Below are positions 33,532 to 42,535 of a DNA stretch of 64,000 nt, in pieces. This stretch comes from an uncultured Rhodospirillales bacterium (GTDB taxonomy: Bacteria; Pseudomonadota; Alphaproteobacteria; ATCC43930; CGMCC-115725). The DNA lies in the NCBI GenBank assembly GCA_903828515.1, contig CAIKMD010000006.1:372001-436000 (forward strand), read 5' to 3'. Under the pieces are notes generated by a model, which was given only the letters and a program-made list of their open reading frames with translations, was not told the origin of the DNA and did not search any database. Numbering within the stretch: position 1 is the first letter of the stretch; each line of letters begins with the position of its first letter. A program made the position numbers and the translations under genes.

Positions 33532-34379
33532 GCTGTCACCCGTGATTCGGTTCGCGTGAGGAAATCGGTCAGGATCGTGGCGATGGTGTCTTCCTTGGCC
33601 GCCCAATCTTCCGGCGGTGCCATCGCTGCATCGACATCCTTATCCCAGATCGGTTTGAGCTCCGCGCCGGGAATGAGCCGCGCCGCATTCAATCCGGCCG
33701 CCATCGGATGCGTCTTGTCGTTGCCGGGAATGACCACGGCGGGAATTTTGATCGATTGCAGTTCGGCCTCGGTGGCGCCGACGATCGGCAGATCGACGCT
33801 GGCGAGGAATGTCTCGCGCCAGCGCGTCATCACGGCGATGAAGCGTTGCGGATCGAGGCGGATAAGGGTGCCGAGGTTGGACGGATTGGCCGCGCAAATA
33901 TCCTTGAAATGCGCGAGGCCGCAGACCGCCTTCATGCCGCCCTGCTGCGCCGCTTCGATATATTGCGTGTAATTATCAGCGGCGAGGCGCTCGCAGGCGA
34001 AACGCCCGCCGGTGATGCGCCACAGCAAGAGTCCCTTCACCGCGTCGGGATGACGCAGCGCGAGCAGCAGCGACAATCGCGATCCCGACGACGAGCCGCC
34101 GACATAGGCGGGCAATGCGTTGCGCTGTTTCAGCAATTCGTACAGATCGTCAGCCCAGATTTCATATTCCGAATCGTCGCCCTCGATCGACACATCCGAC
34201 AGGCCGCAATTGCGCCGGTCATGGATGAGAACGCGATAGCCCTTGGCGGCGATCCGCTCGGCCATGTCGGCAACCGCGCCGCGGTCGCGCCGCCCGCCGG
34301 GCGACAGCGCCACCCAGGGACCGCTGGTGCCGATGACGTCATAGATGATGTTCGCGCCGCGAATGGTAGCGATCGGCAT
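33528..34379 (-). CDS. Alpha/beta-fold hydrolase
   Basis: 283 residues. The lid-containing fold shows LSPGGRRDRG (oxyanion region), HDRRNCGLSD, and nucleophile elbow GGSSSGSRLS. Asp in VIPGNDKTHP is the likely acid; the general base is not obvious because the last His-containing segment is this same HP, so the triad may be unusual. Sandwiched by 4-bp overlap and a 7-bp gap between two binding-protein genes, which suggests it hydrolyses the imported compound. Substrate unknown. Confidence 0.8.
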   Translation of the reverse strand: MPIATIRGANIIYDVIGTSGPWVALSPGGRRDRGAVADMAERIAAKGYRVLIHDRRNCGLSDVSIEGDDSEYEIWADDLYELLKQRNALPAYVGGSSSGSRLSLLLALRHPDAVKGLLLWRITGGRFACERLAADNYTQYIEAAQQGGMKAVCGLAHFKDICAANPSNLGTLIRLDPQRFIAVMTRWRETFLASVDLPIVGATEAELQSIKIPAVVIPGNDKTHPMAAGLNAARLIPGAELKPIWDKDVDAAMAPPEDWAAKEDTIATILTDFLTRTESRVTA

Positions 34380-34386
34380 GGCGTTC

Positions 34387-35427
34387 CTACTTCGCTTCCA
34401 TCGCGGCTTTGACCCGCGCGACGAGTTCTGGCGGCGTCGCGTACATGTCTTTCAGGAGCCCGTCGATCTGCGCGCCGCCGAACGGCGCGATGTCGAGTTG
34501 CTGTTTTTTCGCGTCGGCGAGGAAGTCCTTGTCCGTCGCCATGGCGTCGAACGCCGCGCGCAACGCGGTGACGCGATCCGTCGGCGTATTGGGCGGCGCG
34601 GTGAAGGGCCGCGCCATCTGAAGCTGCGACAGCGCGACATGCACGACCTGCTTGTCGCCCGCGTCTTTCAGCAGGTCCATGATGAAGGGGATGTTCTTGC
34701 TGTCGGGATCGGGGTCGGGCGCGATGCCGAACTGCACCAAGACGTTGACTTGGTGCTTCTCCAGCCATTCGGGCTTGGTGCGCTTCATGCCCGCCCAGTA
34801 CCAGCCGACGAAGGCCGGCACTTCGCCGCGCTCCATGGCGAGCGCGATTTCGGCCGAGCCGCCATAGCCCGCGACGGCGACGAATTTCGTGCCCAGCATG
34901 GTGTTGAGGATGTTGGCATAGAGCCGTTCCGACACGTCGCCGCCGGACGAGCCGAACTTGATCTCCTTGCCCTGGGCGTCCGCGACGGTCTTGATGCCGA
35001 GCGAGCCCCACACCACGGCGATCGGGGTGAACGAATCGATGCTGCCGATCCACGAGAATTTCAGCGGATCGTAGAGCACGCCCTCGGAATTCTTCCCATA
35101 GAGCAGCGGATCCATGATGATCGGCGCCTGAAGGATACCGATCGCGGTGCCGTCCTGCGCCGCCTTGTTGTAGAGGAAATTGGCCAGCGTGCGCCCGCCC
35201 GCGCCCGACATGTTCTGGGCGATCACGTCGGGATGGCCGGGCAGATGCGCGCCGATATAGGCCGCGACGAGACGGCCATAACCGTCATAACCGCCGCCCG
35301 GCCCCGAGGCGATGTAGACCGTGACCGTGCGGCCTTTATAGAAATCGACGACCGCATCGGCATGCGCCGCGTGAAGCGCGGGCGTCAGGAGCAGCGCGGC
35401 GGCCGAGATAAGCTGGCGAAGTTTCAT
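34387..35427 (-). CDS. Tripartite tricarboxylate (Bug/TctC-like) solute-binding protein
   Basis: 346 residues. Signal peptide about 1-22; the mature protein begins with the YIASGPGGGYDGYGR segment typical of Bug/TctC binding proteins, then PGHPDVIAQNMSGAGG and the FGSSGG loop. These proteins capture carboxylates for TctAB-type carriers, none of which is near. GGGGAGGAAA precedes the ATG at 35427. One-base overlap with the upstream MetE-like gene (TGATG). Confidence 0.85.
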   Translation of the reverse strand: MKLRQLISAAALLLTPALHAAHADAVVDFYKGRTVTVYIASGPGGGYDGYGRLVAAYIGAHLPGHPDVIAQNMSGAGGRTLANFLYNKAAQDGTAIGILQAPIIMDPLLYGKNSEGVLYDPLKFSWIGSIDSFTPIAVVWGSLGIKTVADAQGKEIKFGSSGGDVSERLYANILNTMLGTKFVAVAGYGGSAEIALAMERGEVPAFVGWYWAGMKRTKPEWLEKHQVNVLVQFGIAPDPDPDSKNIPFIMDLLKDAGDKQVVHVALSQLQMARPFTAPPNTPTDRVTALRAAFDAMATDKDFLADAKKQQLDIAPFGGAQIDGLLKDMYATPPELVARVKAAMEAK

Positions 35428-36560
35428 CAATTTCCTCCCCAGACCGCGCGCGCGGTCTCGACAATGCGCGCAAGCTTCTGCCATTGCAGGGCGTCGACAT
35501 CCTCGCCGCTGCGCGCCGCGCTGGTGGCGAAGCCGCAATGCGGGCTGATCGCGAGGTGATCGAGGGCTGCGAATTTCGCCGCTTCCTCGATCCGCCGTTT
35601 CAACTCGTCGACGGTTTCGAGGCGCGGGTTCCGCGACGAGACGAGGCCGAGCACGACGCCCTTGTCCTTGGGCAGCAGACGCAGCGGTTCGAACGTGCCG
35701 GCGCGCGGATTGTCGTATTCGAGCAGATAGGTGTCGATATCGAGCTGGTTGAAGATCGCATCAGCGATCGGGTCGTAGCCGACATCGGCCTGCCAGCTCG
35801 GGTCCTGGCTGCGGCAGATATGGATGGCGACGCGCATTTCCGGCGGCGCGCCGGCGACCACCGCGTTGACCGCATCGACATAGACCCGCAGCAGATCGTT
35901 CCAGTCGTCGCCGCGCTCCTTGAGCAATTGGCGCGCGCGCGGATCGCCGAGTTTCACCAGCGAGGTCTCGTCGATCTGCACATAACGGCAGCCGGCATTG
36001 AACAGCGAACGCAGTTCCTCGTGATAAGCAGCGACGAGATCGGCCCAGAACTGATCGAGGTCGGGATAGACCGCGCGGCTGATATTGTCGCGTCCGGCGC
36101 GGTAATGGATATAGGCGGGGCCGGGCAGGGTGATCTTCGTCGTGACTTTCGCGGCGGCTTTGGTCACCGCGAAGTCGGTCGAGTTGCGCGGGCCGGCCCA
36201 GCCGATGCGCTCGACGACGGCGGGAATGCGTCGCGCGGTGCGGTGGCCATGCGCGTCGGATTTCGTCCAGCCTTCGGGCTCGGTCAGCTCGACCTTGATG
36301 CCGGTGATGCCGCTCGTCGTGAAGCTGTCGGAATAGGTGGTGCGGCGAAACTCGCCGTCGGTGACGACCTCAAGGCCGAGCGCTTCCTGGCGCGCGACGA
36401 CGGCAGCGATGGCTTTGTCTTCGGCGGCGCGCAAGGTCGCGGCGTCGATCTTGCCCGCTTCGAACGCGTCGCGCGCGTCGAGCACGGCTTGGGGGCGGAT
36501 CAGGCTGCCGACATGGTCGGCGCGGAAGGGCGGGGTGCGGCCGGGTTTAGCGCTGGGCAT
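35427..36560 (-). CDS. MetE C-terminal-like (cobalamin-independent methionine synthase II) protein
   Basis: 377 residues of the UROD/MetE barrel family, annotated elsewhere as 5-methyltetrahydropteroyltriglutamate-homocysteine methyltransferase family. RADHVGSLIRP is the start, DGEFRR follows, and zinc-site candidates are HICRSQ and SPHCGFA. The N-terminal half of true MetE is missing, so in this context a methyl transfer or C-S/C-O cleavage on another substrate is as likely as methionine synthesis. Its end abuts the Bug-type gene; the start overlaps the M28 peptidase gene by 14 bp. Confidence 0.82.
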   Translation of the reverse strand: MPSAKPGRTPPFRADHVGSLIRPQAVLDARDAFEAGKIDAATLRAAEDKAIAAVVARQEALGLEVVTDGEFRRTTYSDSFTTSGITGIKVELTEPEGWTKSDAHGHRTARRIPAVVERIGWAGPRNSTDFAVTKAAAKVTTKITLPGPAYIHYRAGRDNISRAVYPDLDQFWADLVAAYHEELRSLFNAGCRYVQIDETSLVKLGDPRARQLLKERGDDWNDLLRVYVDAVNAVVAGAPPEMRVAIHICRSQDPSWQADVGYDPIADAIFNQLDIDTYLLEYDNPRAGTFEPLRLLPKDKGVVLGLVSSRNPRLETVDELKRRIEEAAKFAALDHLAISPHCGFATSAARSGEDVDALQWQKLARIVETARAVWGGN

Positions 36561-37962
36561 CGGGGGCGGGCTTCCTGAAATCGAGGTCGGTTTGAAGGGC
36601 GAGATAGACCATCGCGGTCCAGGCCGCCGTCGCCTGGGCGAGTTCCTGCGGATCGATCTTGTCGAACGTGTCGTCGGCGGTGTGGTGGATGTCGAAATAA
36701 TCGAGGCCGTTCTGGCGCAGCGAAATCACCGGCACGCCCGCGGCGTGAAGCCCGACGATGTCGTCGCCACCCTGGGTCGACGGCGTGCGGGTCGGAAAAA
36801 TGCCGAGCGGATTGAGCGTGTCGGACAGCGTCTGGAAGAACGGCGTGCCGGCGGCCGCGGCTGGTGCGAGGAACGTATAGACCTTGCGCGCGCCGAAATC
36901 GGACTCGCCCGCGAGCACGATATGCGGCACCTCGTCGGCGTGCATCTTCGCATAGGCCGGGCCGCTGTAATCCATTTCCTCGGCGCCGAAGAAGACGACG
37001 CGCAACGTGCGCTTCGGATGCGTCTTCATCTGCTGGATCATGTGCGCGGCGCCCAGCACGATGCCGTCGCCCGCGCCGTCGTCGATCGCGCCGGTGCCGA
37101 GATCCCAACTATCGAGATGCGCGCCGATCAAAACGATCTCGTCGGGCTTCTGGCTGCCTTTGACCTCGCCCGACACGGTCCAGGATTGTGCGTTCGGGTC
37201 GCTGGTCGGGGTGAGGACGAGCTTGATCCGCACCGGACCGCGCGCGGCGAGCCGCGCCAGTTGCTCGGCATCGGGCACGCTCAACGCGGCGGCGGGAATG
37301 CGCGGCATGCCGTCGATGTAGTTGGTCGCGCCGGCATGGGCGAGGCGATGGTTGTCGGTCGCGAGCGAGCGGTGGAGATAGGCGATGGCGCCGCGTTTTG
37401 CCGCTTCGGAGGGGCCGCGGCGGCGGATCGGGTTGGCCGCGCCATAGCTCCCGCCGTCCATCACGCGCGGCATCGCCTCGGTGACGACCGCGATCTTGCC
37501 GGCGAGATCGCCGGGCGCCGTCGCCAGCATCTGCGCATAAAGCGGGAAGACGACGATCTCGGCCTCGATCCCCTCGGGCGGAGTCGCGACCGATCCGCCG
37601 AGCGCCGCGACGACGAGATGCTGCGGCGACGGCGCGGTCACGTCGGCCTCCTCGCGTCCGCGCACCCAGGCGGTGATCGGGAAGCTCTCGCGATGGACGT
37701 TGGTGAAGCCAGCGGCTTTGAGCGTGCTCTCGGCCAAGAGCGAGGCGCGCGTCTCCGCGTCGGTGCCGGCGAGGCGCTGGCCGATTGTGGTGGTCAGCGT
37801 CTCGACGAAGCGGTAACCGAAACGATCCTCGAGCGCGGCGTCGCGCAGTTTTTGCGCGGTGACCGCATCGGAATCCTGCGCGCCGGCGCGCGGCGTCGGT
37901 GACAGCGACAAGATCGCCGCAAGGCTCGCACCCAGAACTAGCGTGGTGACGGCGCGACGCAT
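36547..37962 (-). CDS. Exported M28-family metallopeptidase
   Basis: 471 residues. Signal peptide about 1-28, a PA-like insert around 130-230, then the M28 zinc aminopeptidase core: GAHLDSWDLGTGAIDDGAG (first metal site), FFGAEEMDYSG (catalytic Glu and ligand), and HHTADDTFDKID (last ligand). It releases N-terminal residues or processes dipeptides or acylated amino acids in the periplasm. First gene of the minus-strand run reaching to 32584, with its own promoter. Confidence 0.9.
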   Translation of the reverse strand: MRRAVTTLVLGASLAAILSLSPTPRAGAQDSDAVTAQKLRDAALEDRFGYRFVETLTTTIGQRLAGTDAETRASLLAESTLKAAGFTNVHRESFPITAWVRGREEADVTAPSPQHLVVAALGGSVATPPEGIEAEIVVFPLYAQMLATAPGDLAGKIAVVTEAMPRVMDGGSYGAANPIRRRGPSEAAKRGAIAYLHRSLATDNHRLAHAGATNYIDGMPRIPAAALSVPDAEQLARLAARGPVRIKLVLTPTSDPNAQSWTVSGEVKGSQKPDEIVLIGAHLDSWDLGTGAIDDGAGDGIVLGAAHMIQQMKTHPKRTLRVVFFGAEEMDYSGPAYAKMHADEVPHIVLAGESDFGARKVYTFLAPAAAAGTPFFQTLSDTLNPLGIFPTRTPSTQGGDDIVGLHAAGVPVISLRQNGLDYFDIHHTADDTFDKIDPQELAQATAAWTAMVYLALQTDLDFRKPAPDAQR

Positions 37963-37997
37963 CGATCCTCCCCGGCTTCTCGCCTTGATTGCACCTG

Positions 37998-38026
37998 ATA
38001 TTATGAGCGCTGGGCGGCGGCGTCAC
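37998..38026 (-). promoter_or_regulatory. Predicted promoter of the M28 peptidase operon
   Basis: On the minus strand GTGACG (38021-38026), a 17-bp spacer and TAATAT (37998-38003), 36 bp upstream of the start codon at 37962; GGGGAGGA follows as ribosome site. Confidence 0.5.
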
Positions 38027-38087
38027 CCTCATTGCGGTGTGCGCGGCGTGGCGGTGGGAAAATCGGGCAAGCGGGGAGTGCGCGGGG

Positions 38088-38864
38088 ATGATCGACGGGT
38101 TCGTGGGCATTCCGACACCGGCCGGACCGATGGAGATTTTCTTCGTCCACCCGCCGTCGGGCGGTCCCTTTCCGGCGGTCGTGCTCTACATGGATATCTG
38201 GGGACCGCGCGAGGAATTGTTCGACGTCGCGCGCAACGTCGCCTCGGTCGGCTATTACGTCGTGGTGCCCGACCTTTATCACCGCCACGGCAAGGTCGTG
38301 TCCGGCCACCGGAACACGCAGGGCCGGATGATCTCGCATCATCATCTGTCGCCCGAGCGGCAACAGGCGGCGCTCGAACCGTTGATGAAGACCACCGACG
38401 CGATGGTGCTCGAAGACACCGCCGCGTTGATCGCGCATGCGGATCGCGCGCCGATGGTGCGCCAAGGCGCGATGGGGTGTTTCGGCTATTGCCTCGGCGG
38501 TCGGATCGCCTTGCTGGTCGCCGGCAGTTTTCCCGAGCGCTTCAAGGCCTGCGCCGGGATGCATGCGAGCGGCGTCGTCACCGACAAGCCGAACTCGGTG
38601 CATCGCATTGCCGCCAAGGCGCAGGGCGAACTCTATCTGGGCTATGGCGCGCTCGATGCGTTCGCGACGCCCGACGTGGTCGCCACGATGTCGAAGACGA
38701 TGGCGGACAGCGCCGCGCGGTTCGAGTTTCTCGTTCATGACGGGGTGCAGCACGGCTACGCGTTGCCCGATCGCGACGTCTACGACAGGCGCGCGACCTT
38801 TGCCGACTGGTCACATATCTTCGCGATGTTCCACCGGCAGATTCCGCCCGGCTACGGCGTGTAA
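38088..38864 (+). CDS. Dienelactone hydrolase family protein
   Basis: 258 residues. The nucleophile elbow GYCLGG has Cys135 as in dienelactone hydrolases; DGVQHGY holds the His and an Asp near LGYGALD completes the triad. The family opens lactone rings in ring-cleavage pathways. ATG at 38088 has GGGGAG about 13 bases upstream and is where homology starts; an upstream frame adds 17 unrelated residues. It converges on the VOC gene with a 13-bp overlap of 3' ends. Confidence 0.87.
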   Translation: MIDGFVGIPTPAGPMEIFFVHPPSGGPFPAVVLYMDIWGPREELFDVARNVASVGYYVVVPDLYHRHGKVVSGHRNTQGRMISHHHLSPERQQAALEPLMKTTDAMVLEDTAALIAHADRAPMVRQGAMGCFGYCLGGRIALLVAGSFPERFKACAGMHASGVVTDKPNSVHRIAAKAQGELYLGYGALDAFATPDVVATMSKTMADSAARFEFLVHDGVQHGYALPDRDVYDRRATFADWSHIFAMFHRQIPPGYGV

Positions 38865-39289
38865 GGCGTTATCCCGGTCACGCCCTCGGCGGTGCCGCGC
38901 AATTCGATCACGTTGCGGTCGGGATCGCGCACGAAGACCGACACGCCGCCATCGGCGCCGAACTGCACCGGGCCCTGGCTGATCGCGATGTCGTTGGCCT
39001 TCAACGCCGCGATGGTGCGCGGAATGGAATCGACGCGCAGCGCGACATGGGTATAGCCCGCGTGTTTCTCGGGCACGTCCATCAGGATGTTCGGCTCGTC
39101 ATGCTTGGCGTTGAAGATCAGATTGATCTCGATGTCGCCGGCATTCTTGATGATGGCGACGTCGTCGAATTCGACCCGATGCCGTAATTCGAAGCCGAGC
39201 GCGCGATAAAAGGCGAGGGCGCGGTCGAGGTCGCGCACCCGGATGCCGATATGGTCGACCCGTTCGACGACGATCGTATCCGTTGCCAT
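38852..39289 (-). CDS. VOC-family (glyoxalase-like) protein
   Basis: 145 residues, one VOC module of two halves: VDHIGIRVRDLDRALAFYRALGF, then THVALRVDSIPRTIAALKAN and FVRDPDRNVIELRG. Ligand candidates are His in DHIG, His in THVA and Glu in VIEL. The reaction is unassigned. GGAG sits upstream of the ATG at 39289. It is divergent from cysH and shares the AT-rich control region. Confidence 0.82.
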   Translation of the reverse strand: MATDTIVVERVDHIGIRVRDLDRALAFYRALGFELRHRVEFDDVAIIKNAGDIEINLIFNAKHDEPNILMDVPEKHAGYTHVALRVDSIPRTIAALKANDIAISQGPVQFGADGGVSVFVRDPDRNVIELRGTAEGVTGITPYTP

Positions 39290-39341
39290 GCCCGCTCTCC
39301 TGCCGGATTTCCGCGCGATTTTAGCGGCTGGCCGAGCCATT

Positions 39342-39404
39342 ATTATACATTTATATAATGTTATAATTTGTCTATTTACAGAAATATTAGTGCCATTATA
39401 TAAC
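39342..39404 (+). promoter_or_regulatory. AT-rich control region of the cys operon
   Basis: The most AT-rich stretch near the operon. It has an imperfect palindrome ATTATACAT...ATGTTATAAT (39342-39367), with TTATATAAT (39351-39359) repeated in inverse as ATTATATAA (39395-39403). Promoter elements TTTACA (39375-39380) and TATATA or TATAAC (39397-39404) overlap the second half, so a repressor bound there would block RNA polymerase. The bound regulator is unknown. Confidence 0.55.
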
Positions 39405-39420
39405 TCGGCACAGGATTGAA

Positions 39421-40146
39421 GTGTTAAATATGGCCGGCACCCCCTTGGACGCGAAAACGCAATCGGCTCTGGCGCATCTGCGCGCGGCGGCCACGGCGTT
39501 TGCGCCGGCGGTTTTGGCGTCGAGCCTCGGGCTCGAAGACATGGTCCTGCTCGACCTGATCGAGGATTCGAGGTTGCCGGTCGGTGTGTTCACCCTCGAT
39601 ACCGGCCGGTTGCCGGTTGAAACCCACGACCTCGTCCAGATGGTGCGGGCGCGCTATCGGACCCCGGTCGCGATCTACGCGCCCGAGGCGTCGGATATCG
39701 AAGCCTATGTCGCGTCGCACGGGCCGAACGGATTTTACGAAAGCGTCGAACTGCGCCAGCAATGCTGCGCGATCCGCAAGGTGAAGCCGCTGAAGCGCGC
39801 GCTGGCCGGCAAGCGCGCGTGGATCACCGGCCTGCGGCGTGCGCAATCCGCGGGGCGGGGCACGATCGCGTTCCGGGAATTCGACGATGTGAACCAACTC
39901 GAGAAATTCAGCCCGCTCGCGGATTGGTCCGACGACGACGTGGCGTCTTATATCCGCGACCACGACGTGCCGGTGAACGCGCTGCATGCCAAGGGCTACC
40001 CCAGCATCGGCTGCGCGCCCTGTACGCGCGCGATCCGCCCCGGCGAGGACATCCGCGCCGGGCGCTGGTGGTGGGAAAATCCCGAATTCAACGAGTGCGG
40101 ATTGCATCCGCGCCAAGGCGCCGACGAGCAAAAAGTCCATGGATAG
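39421..40146 (+). CDS. cysH: Assimilatory adenylyl/phosphoadenylyl-sulfate reductase
   Basis: 241 residues from a GTG with AGGA 5 bases upstream (an ATG at 39430 has no spaced site). It reduces activated sulfate to sulfite. PAPS-binding fold with SSLGLEDMVLL and TLDTGRLPVETH. The pairs C115-C116 and C198/C201 bind a 4Fe-4S cluster, the mark of enzymes that prefer adenosine phosphosulfate; the catalytic C226 lies in NECGLH. The 3' end overlaps cysD by 8 bp. No cysC is seen, agreeing with APS as substrate. Confidence 0.93.
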   Translation: MLNMAGTPLDAKTQSALAHLRAAATAFAPAVLASSLGLEDMVLLDLIEDSRLPVGVFTLDTGRLPVETHDLVQMVRARYRTPVAIYAPEASDIEAYVASHGPNGFYESVELRQQCCAIRKVKPLKRALAGKRAWITGLRRAQSAGRGTIAFREFDDVNQLEKFSPLADWSDDDVASYIRDHDVPVNALHAKGYPSIGCAPCTRAIRPGEDIRAGRWWWENPEFNECGLHPRQGADEQKVHG

Positions 40147-41092
40147 TTCCGATCTTCCGCCGCCGCCGGGCTTCGATCCCGCGTCACCGGCGCTGCCCCC
40201 CGCGCGCCATCTCGACAATCTCGAGAGCGAGGCGATCTATATCCTGCGCGAAACCGCGGCCGAGTTTTCGAACCCGGTGCTGCTGTTCTCGGGCGGCAAG
40301 GATTCGACCATCCTGCTGCGCCTCGCCGAGAAAGCATTCCGGCCCGGCAAGTTTCCGTTCCCGCTGCTGCATGTCGATACCGGCCAAAACTTCCCCGAGG
40401 TGATCGCCTTTCGCGACCATATCGCGGCGCAGCTCGGCGAGCGGCTGATCGTGCGCATGGTGCAGGACTCGATCGATCGCGGCCGCATCCGCCTCAAAAG
40501 CAAGGACCAGAGCCGCAACGCGTTGCAAAGCGTGACATTGCTCGACGCCATCGCCGAATTCGAGTTCGACGCCTGCATCGGCGGCGCGCGGCGCGACGAG
40601 GAAAAGGCACGCGCGAAAGAGCGAATCTTCTCGTTCCGCAATTCCTTCGGCCAATGGGACCCGCGCCATCAGCGGCCCGAATTGTGGAGTCTCTATAACG
40701 GCCGGCTCGACAAGGGCGAGCACATGCGCGTGTTCCCGTTGAGCAACTGGACCGAAATCGACGTGTGGCGTTACATCCAGCGCGAGAAGCTGGCGCTGCC
40801 GCCGCTCTATTACGCGCATGAACGGCCGGTCGCGGTGCGCGGTTCGATGCTGTTGCCGATTTCCGAGTTCGTGCCGTTGCGCGAGAACGAAGAGATCGAG
40901 ACGCGGGTCGTGCGATTCCGCACCGTCGGCGACATCTCCTGCACTTCCCCGGTCGAATCGAATGCCGCCACGGTCGAGGACGTGATCGCCGAGACCCTGA
41001 TCGCCTCGCTGAGCGAGCGCGGCGCGACACGCCTCGACGATCAGGCCTCGGAAGCCTCGATGGAAGAACGCAAGCGGGCGGGGTATTTCTGA
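40139..41092 (+). CDS. cysD: Sulfate adenylyltransferase subunit 2
   Basis: 317 residues. ATP-pyrophosphatase PP-loop SGGKDST at 51-57; GGARRDEEKARAKER and RVFPLSNWTEIDVWRYI are typical. With CysN it forms adenosine phosphosulfate from sulfate and ATP. ATG at 40139 overlaps the cysH end; the N-terminal 25 residues are proline-rich and variable. The stop overlaps the cysN start by one base. Confidence 0.95.
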   Translation: MDSSDLPPPPGFDPASPALPPARHLDNLESEAIYILRETAAEFSNPVLLFSGGKDSTILLRLAEKAFRPGKFPFPLLHVDTGQNFPEVIAFRDHIAAQLGERLIVRMVQDSIDRGRIRLKSKDQSRNALQSVTLLDAIAEFEFDACIGGARRDEEKARAKERIFSFRNSFGQWDPRHQRPELWSLYNGRLDKGEHMRVFPLSNWTEIDVWRYIQREKLALPPLYYAHERPVAVRGSMLLPISEFVPLRENEEIETRVVRFRTVGDISCTSPVESNAATVEDVIAETLIASLSERGATRLDDQASEASMEERKRAGYF

Positions 41093-42411
41093 TGGCGCCG
41101 TTTGGCGACGATCTCGATCCCGGCCTGCTGCGCTTTTCGACGGCGGGCAGCGTCGATGACGGCAAGAGCTCGCTGATCGGGCGTTTGCTTTACGACGCCA
41201 AAGCGGTGCCCTCCGATCGCATCGCCGCGCTCGAACGCATCGCGCGGCGCAAGGGCGAAAGCGAGATCGACCTGTCGCTGCTGATGGACGGGCTCACCGT
41301 CGAGCGCGAGCAGGGCATCACGATCGACGTGGCCTATTCCTATTTCGCCACGCCGCAACGCAAATTCATCATCGCCGACACGCCGGGCCACGAGCAATAC
41401 ACCCGCAACATGGTGACCGGCGCCAGCACGGCGGACGCGGCGATCATCCTGGTCGATGCGCTGCGCGGCATCACGACCCAGACGCGGCGTCATCTTTATC
41501 TCAGCCATCTTCTCGGCGTGCCGCATCTGGTGATCGCGGTGAACAAGATGGATCTGGTCGATTTCAGCGAGGCGGCCTTCGACGCGCTCGGCCAATCGAT
41601 CGGCGATTTCGCCCGGGCGATCGGCGCCGCGAACCATTATCTCGTGCCGATCTCGGCGAAGTTCGGCGACAACGTCGTGCATGGCAGCGCGCGGATGCCG
41701 TGGTATGCGGGAAAGCCGCTGCTCGCCTTGTTGGAGACGCTGCCACCGGCGATCGTCGCGCGCCATGCGCCGTTCCGCATGCCGGTCCAGCTCGTGCGCC
41801 GCGTGTCGCTACCGGGCGGCGAACAGACGCGGCATTATCTCGGCCGGCTCGAAAGCGGCCGCATCAAGGCCGGCGACGAGATCGCCGTGATGCCGGCGGG
41901 AAACCTGACGCGGGTCCGCTCTGTTTCGGTGTTCGAGGGACCGATCGAGCGCGCCGAGGCGGGCCGTTCGGTCGCGATCGAGGTGCAGGACGATCTCGAC
42001 ATCGCGCGCGGCGACGTGTTTTCGGCGCCGCTGCTGCCGCCGCGCACCGACGACCATTTCGCCGCGACGATCTGCTGGTTCTCCGATGAACCTTTCGACG
42101 GGCGCGGGCGTTACGTCATCAAGTGCGGCACGCGATCCGTTGCCGCGCGCCTTGCCGAGATCGAACACAGGGTCGACATGGCGACGCTCGCGACCGAGCC
42201 GAAACCCGAAATGCTCAAATGCAACGACATCGCGCGGGTCCGGATCGAACTGGCCGAGAAAATGGCGTTCGATGCCTATGGCGACAACCGCGCGATGGGG
42301 GCTTTCATCGTGATCGACGCTGACACCAACGCGACGGTCGCGGCCGGGATGATCGCGCGCGCCGGGGGCGACGCGGCGCCGGACGCGCTGAATTACGACG
42401 TCGGGCTGTGA
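41092..42411 (+). CDS. cysN: Sulfate adenylyltransferase subunit 1 (GTPase)
   Basis: 439 residues, an EF-Tu-like GTPase that drives sulfate adenylation by CysD. G1 is GSVDDGKSS (19-27), with Ser where Thr is more usual; G3 is DTPGHEQY, and G4 is NKMD. Two beta-barrel domains follow. It ends without a fused APS-kinase (CysC) domain, in line with the APS-type CysH. Third gene of the cysHDN unit. Confidence 0.94.
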   Translation: MAPFGDDLDPGLLRFSTAGSVDDGKSSLIGRLLYDAKAVPSDRIAALERIARRKGESEIDLSLLMDGLTVEREQGITIDVAYSYFATPQRKFIIADTPGHEQYTRNMVTGASTADAAIILVDALRGITTQTRRHLYLSHLLGVPHLVIAVNKMDLVDFSEAAFDALGQSIGDFARAIGAANHYLVPISAKFGDNVVHGSARMPWYAGKPLLALLETLPPAIVARHAPFRMPVQLVRRVSLPGGEQTRHYLGRLESGRIKAGDEIAVMPAGNLTRVRSVSVFEGPIERAEAGRSVAIEVQDDLDIARGDVFSAPLLPPRTDDHFAATICWFSDEPFDGRGRYVIKCGTRSVAARLAEIEHRVDMATLATEPKPEMLKCNDIARVRIELAEKMAFDAYGDNRAMGAFIVIDADTNATVAAGMIARAGGDAAPDALNYDVGL

Positions 42412-42535
42412 TCGCCCGCAAGGACCAAGAAGTGAAACCCGGACCCGCCAAAATCTGTCGGTGTTGTTGTAGACGCGATTCACGGCTCCATCGGTGAATT
42501 TCGTTTTCCTCCTTCGTCAGTGAAAGGCCAATCCC

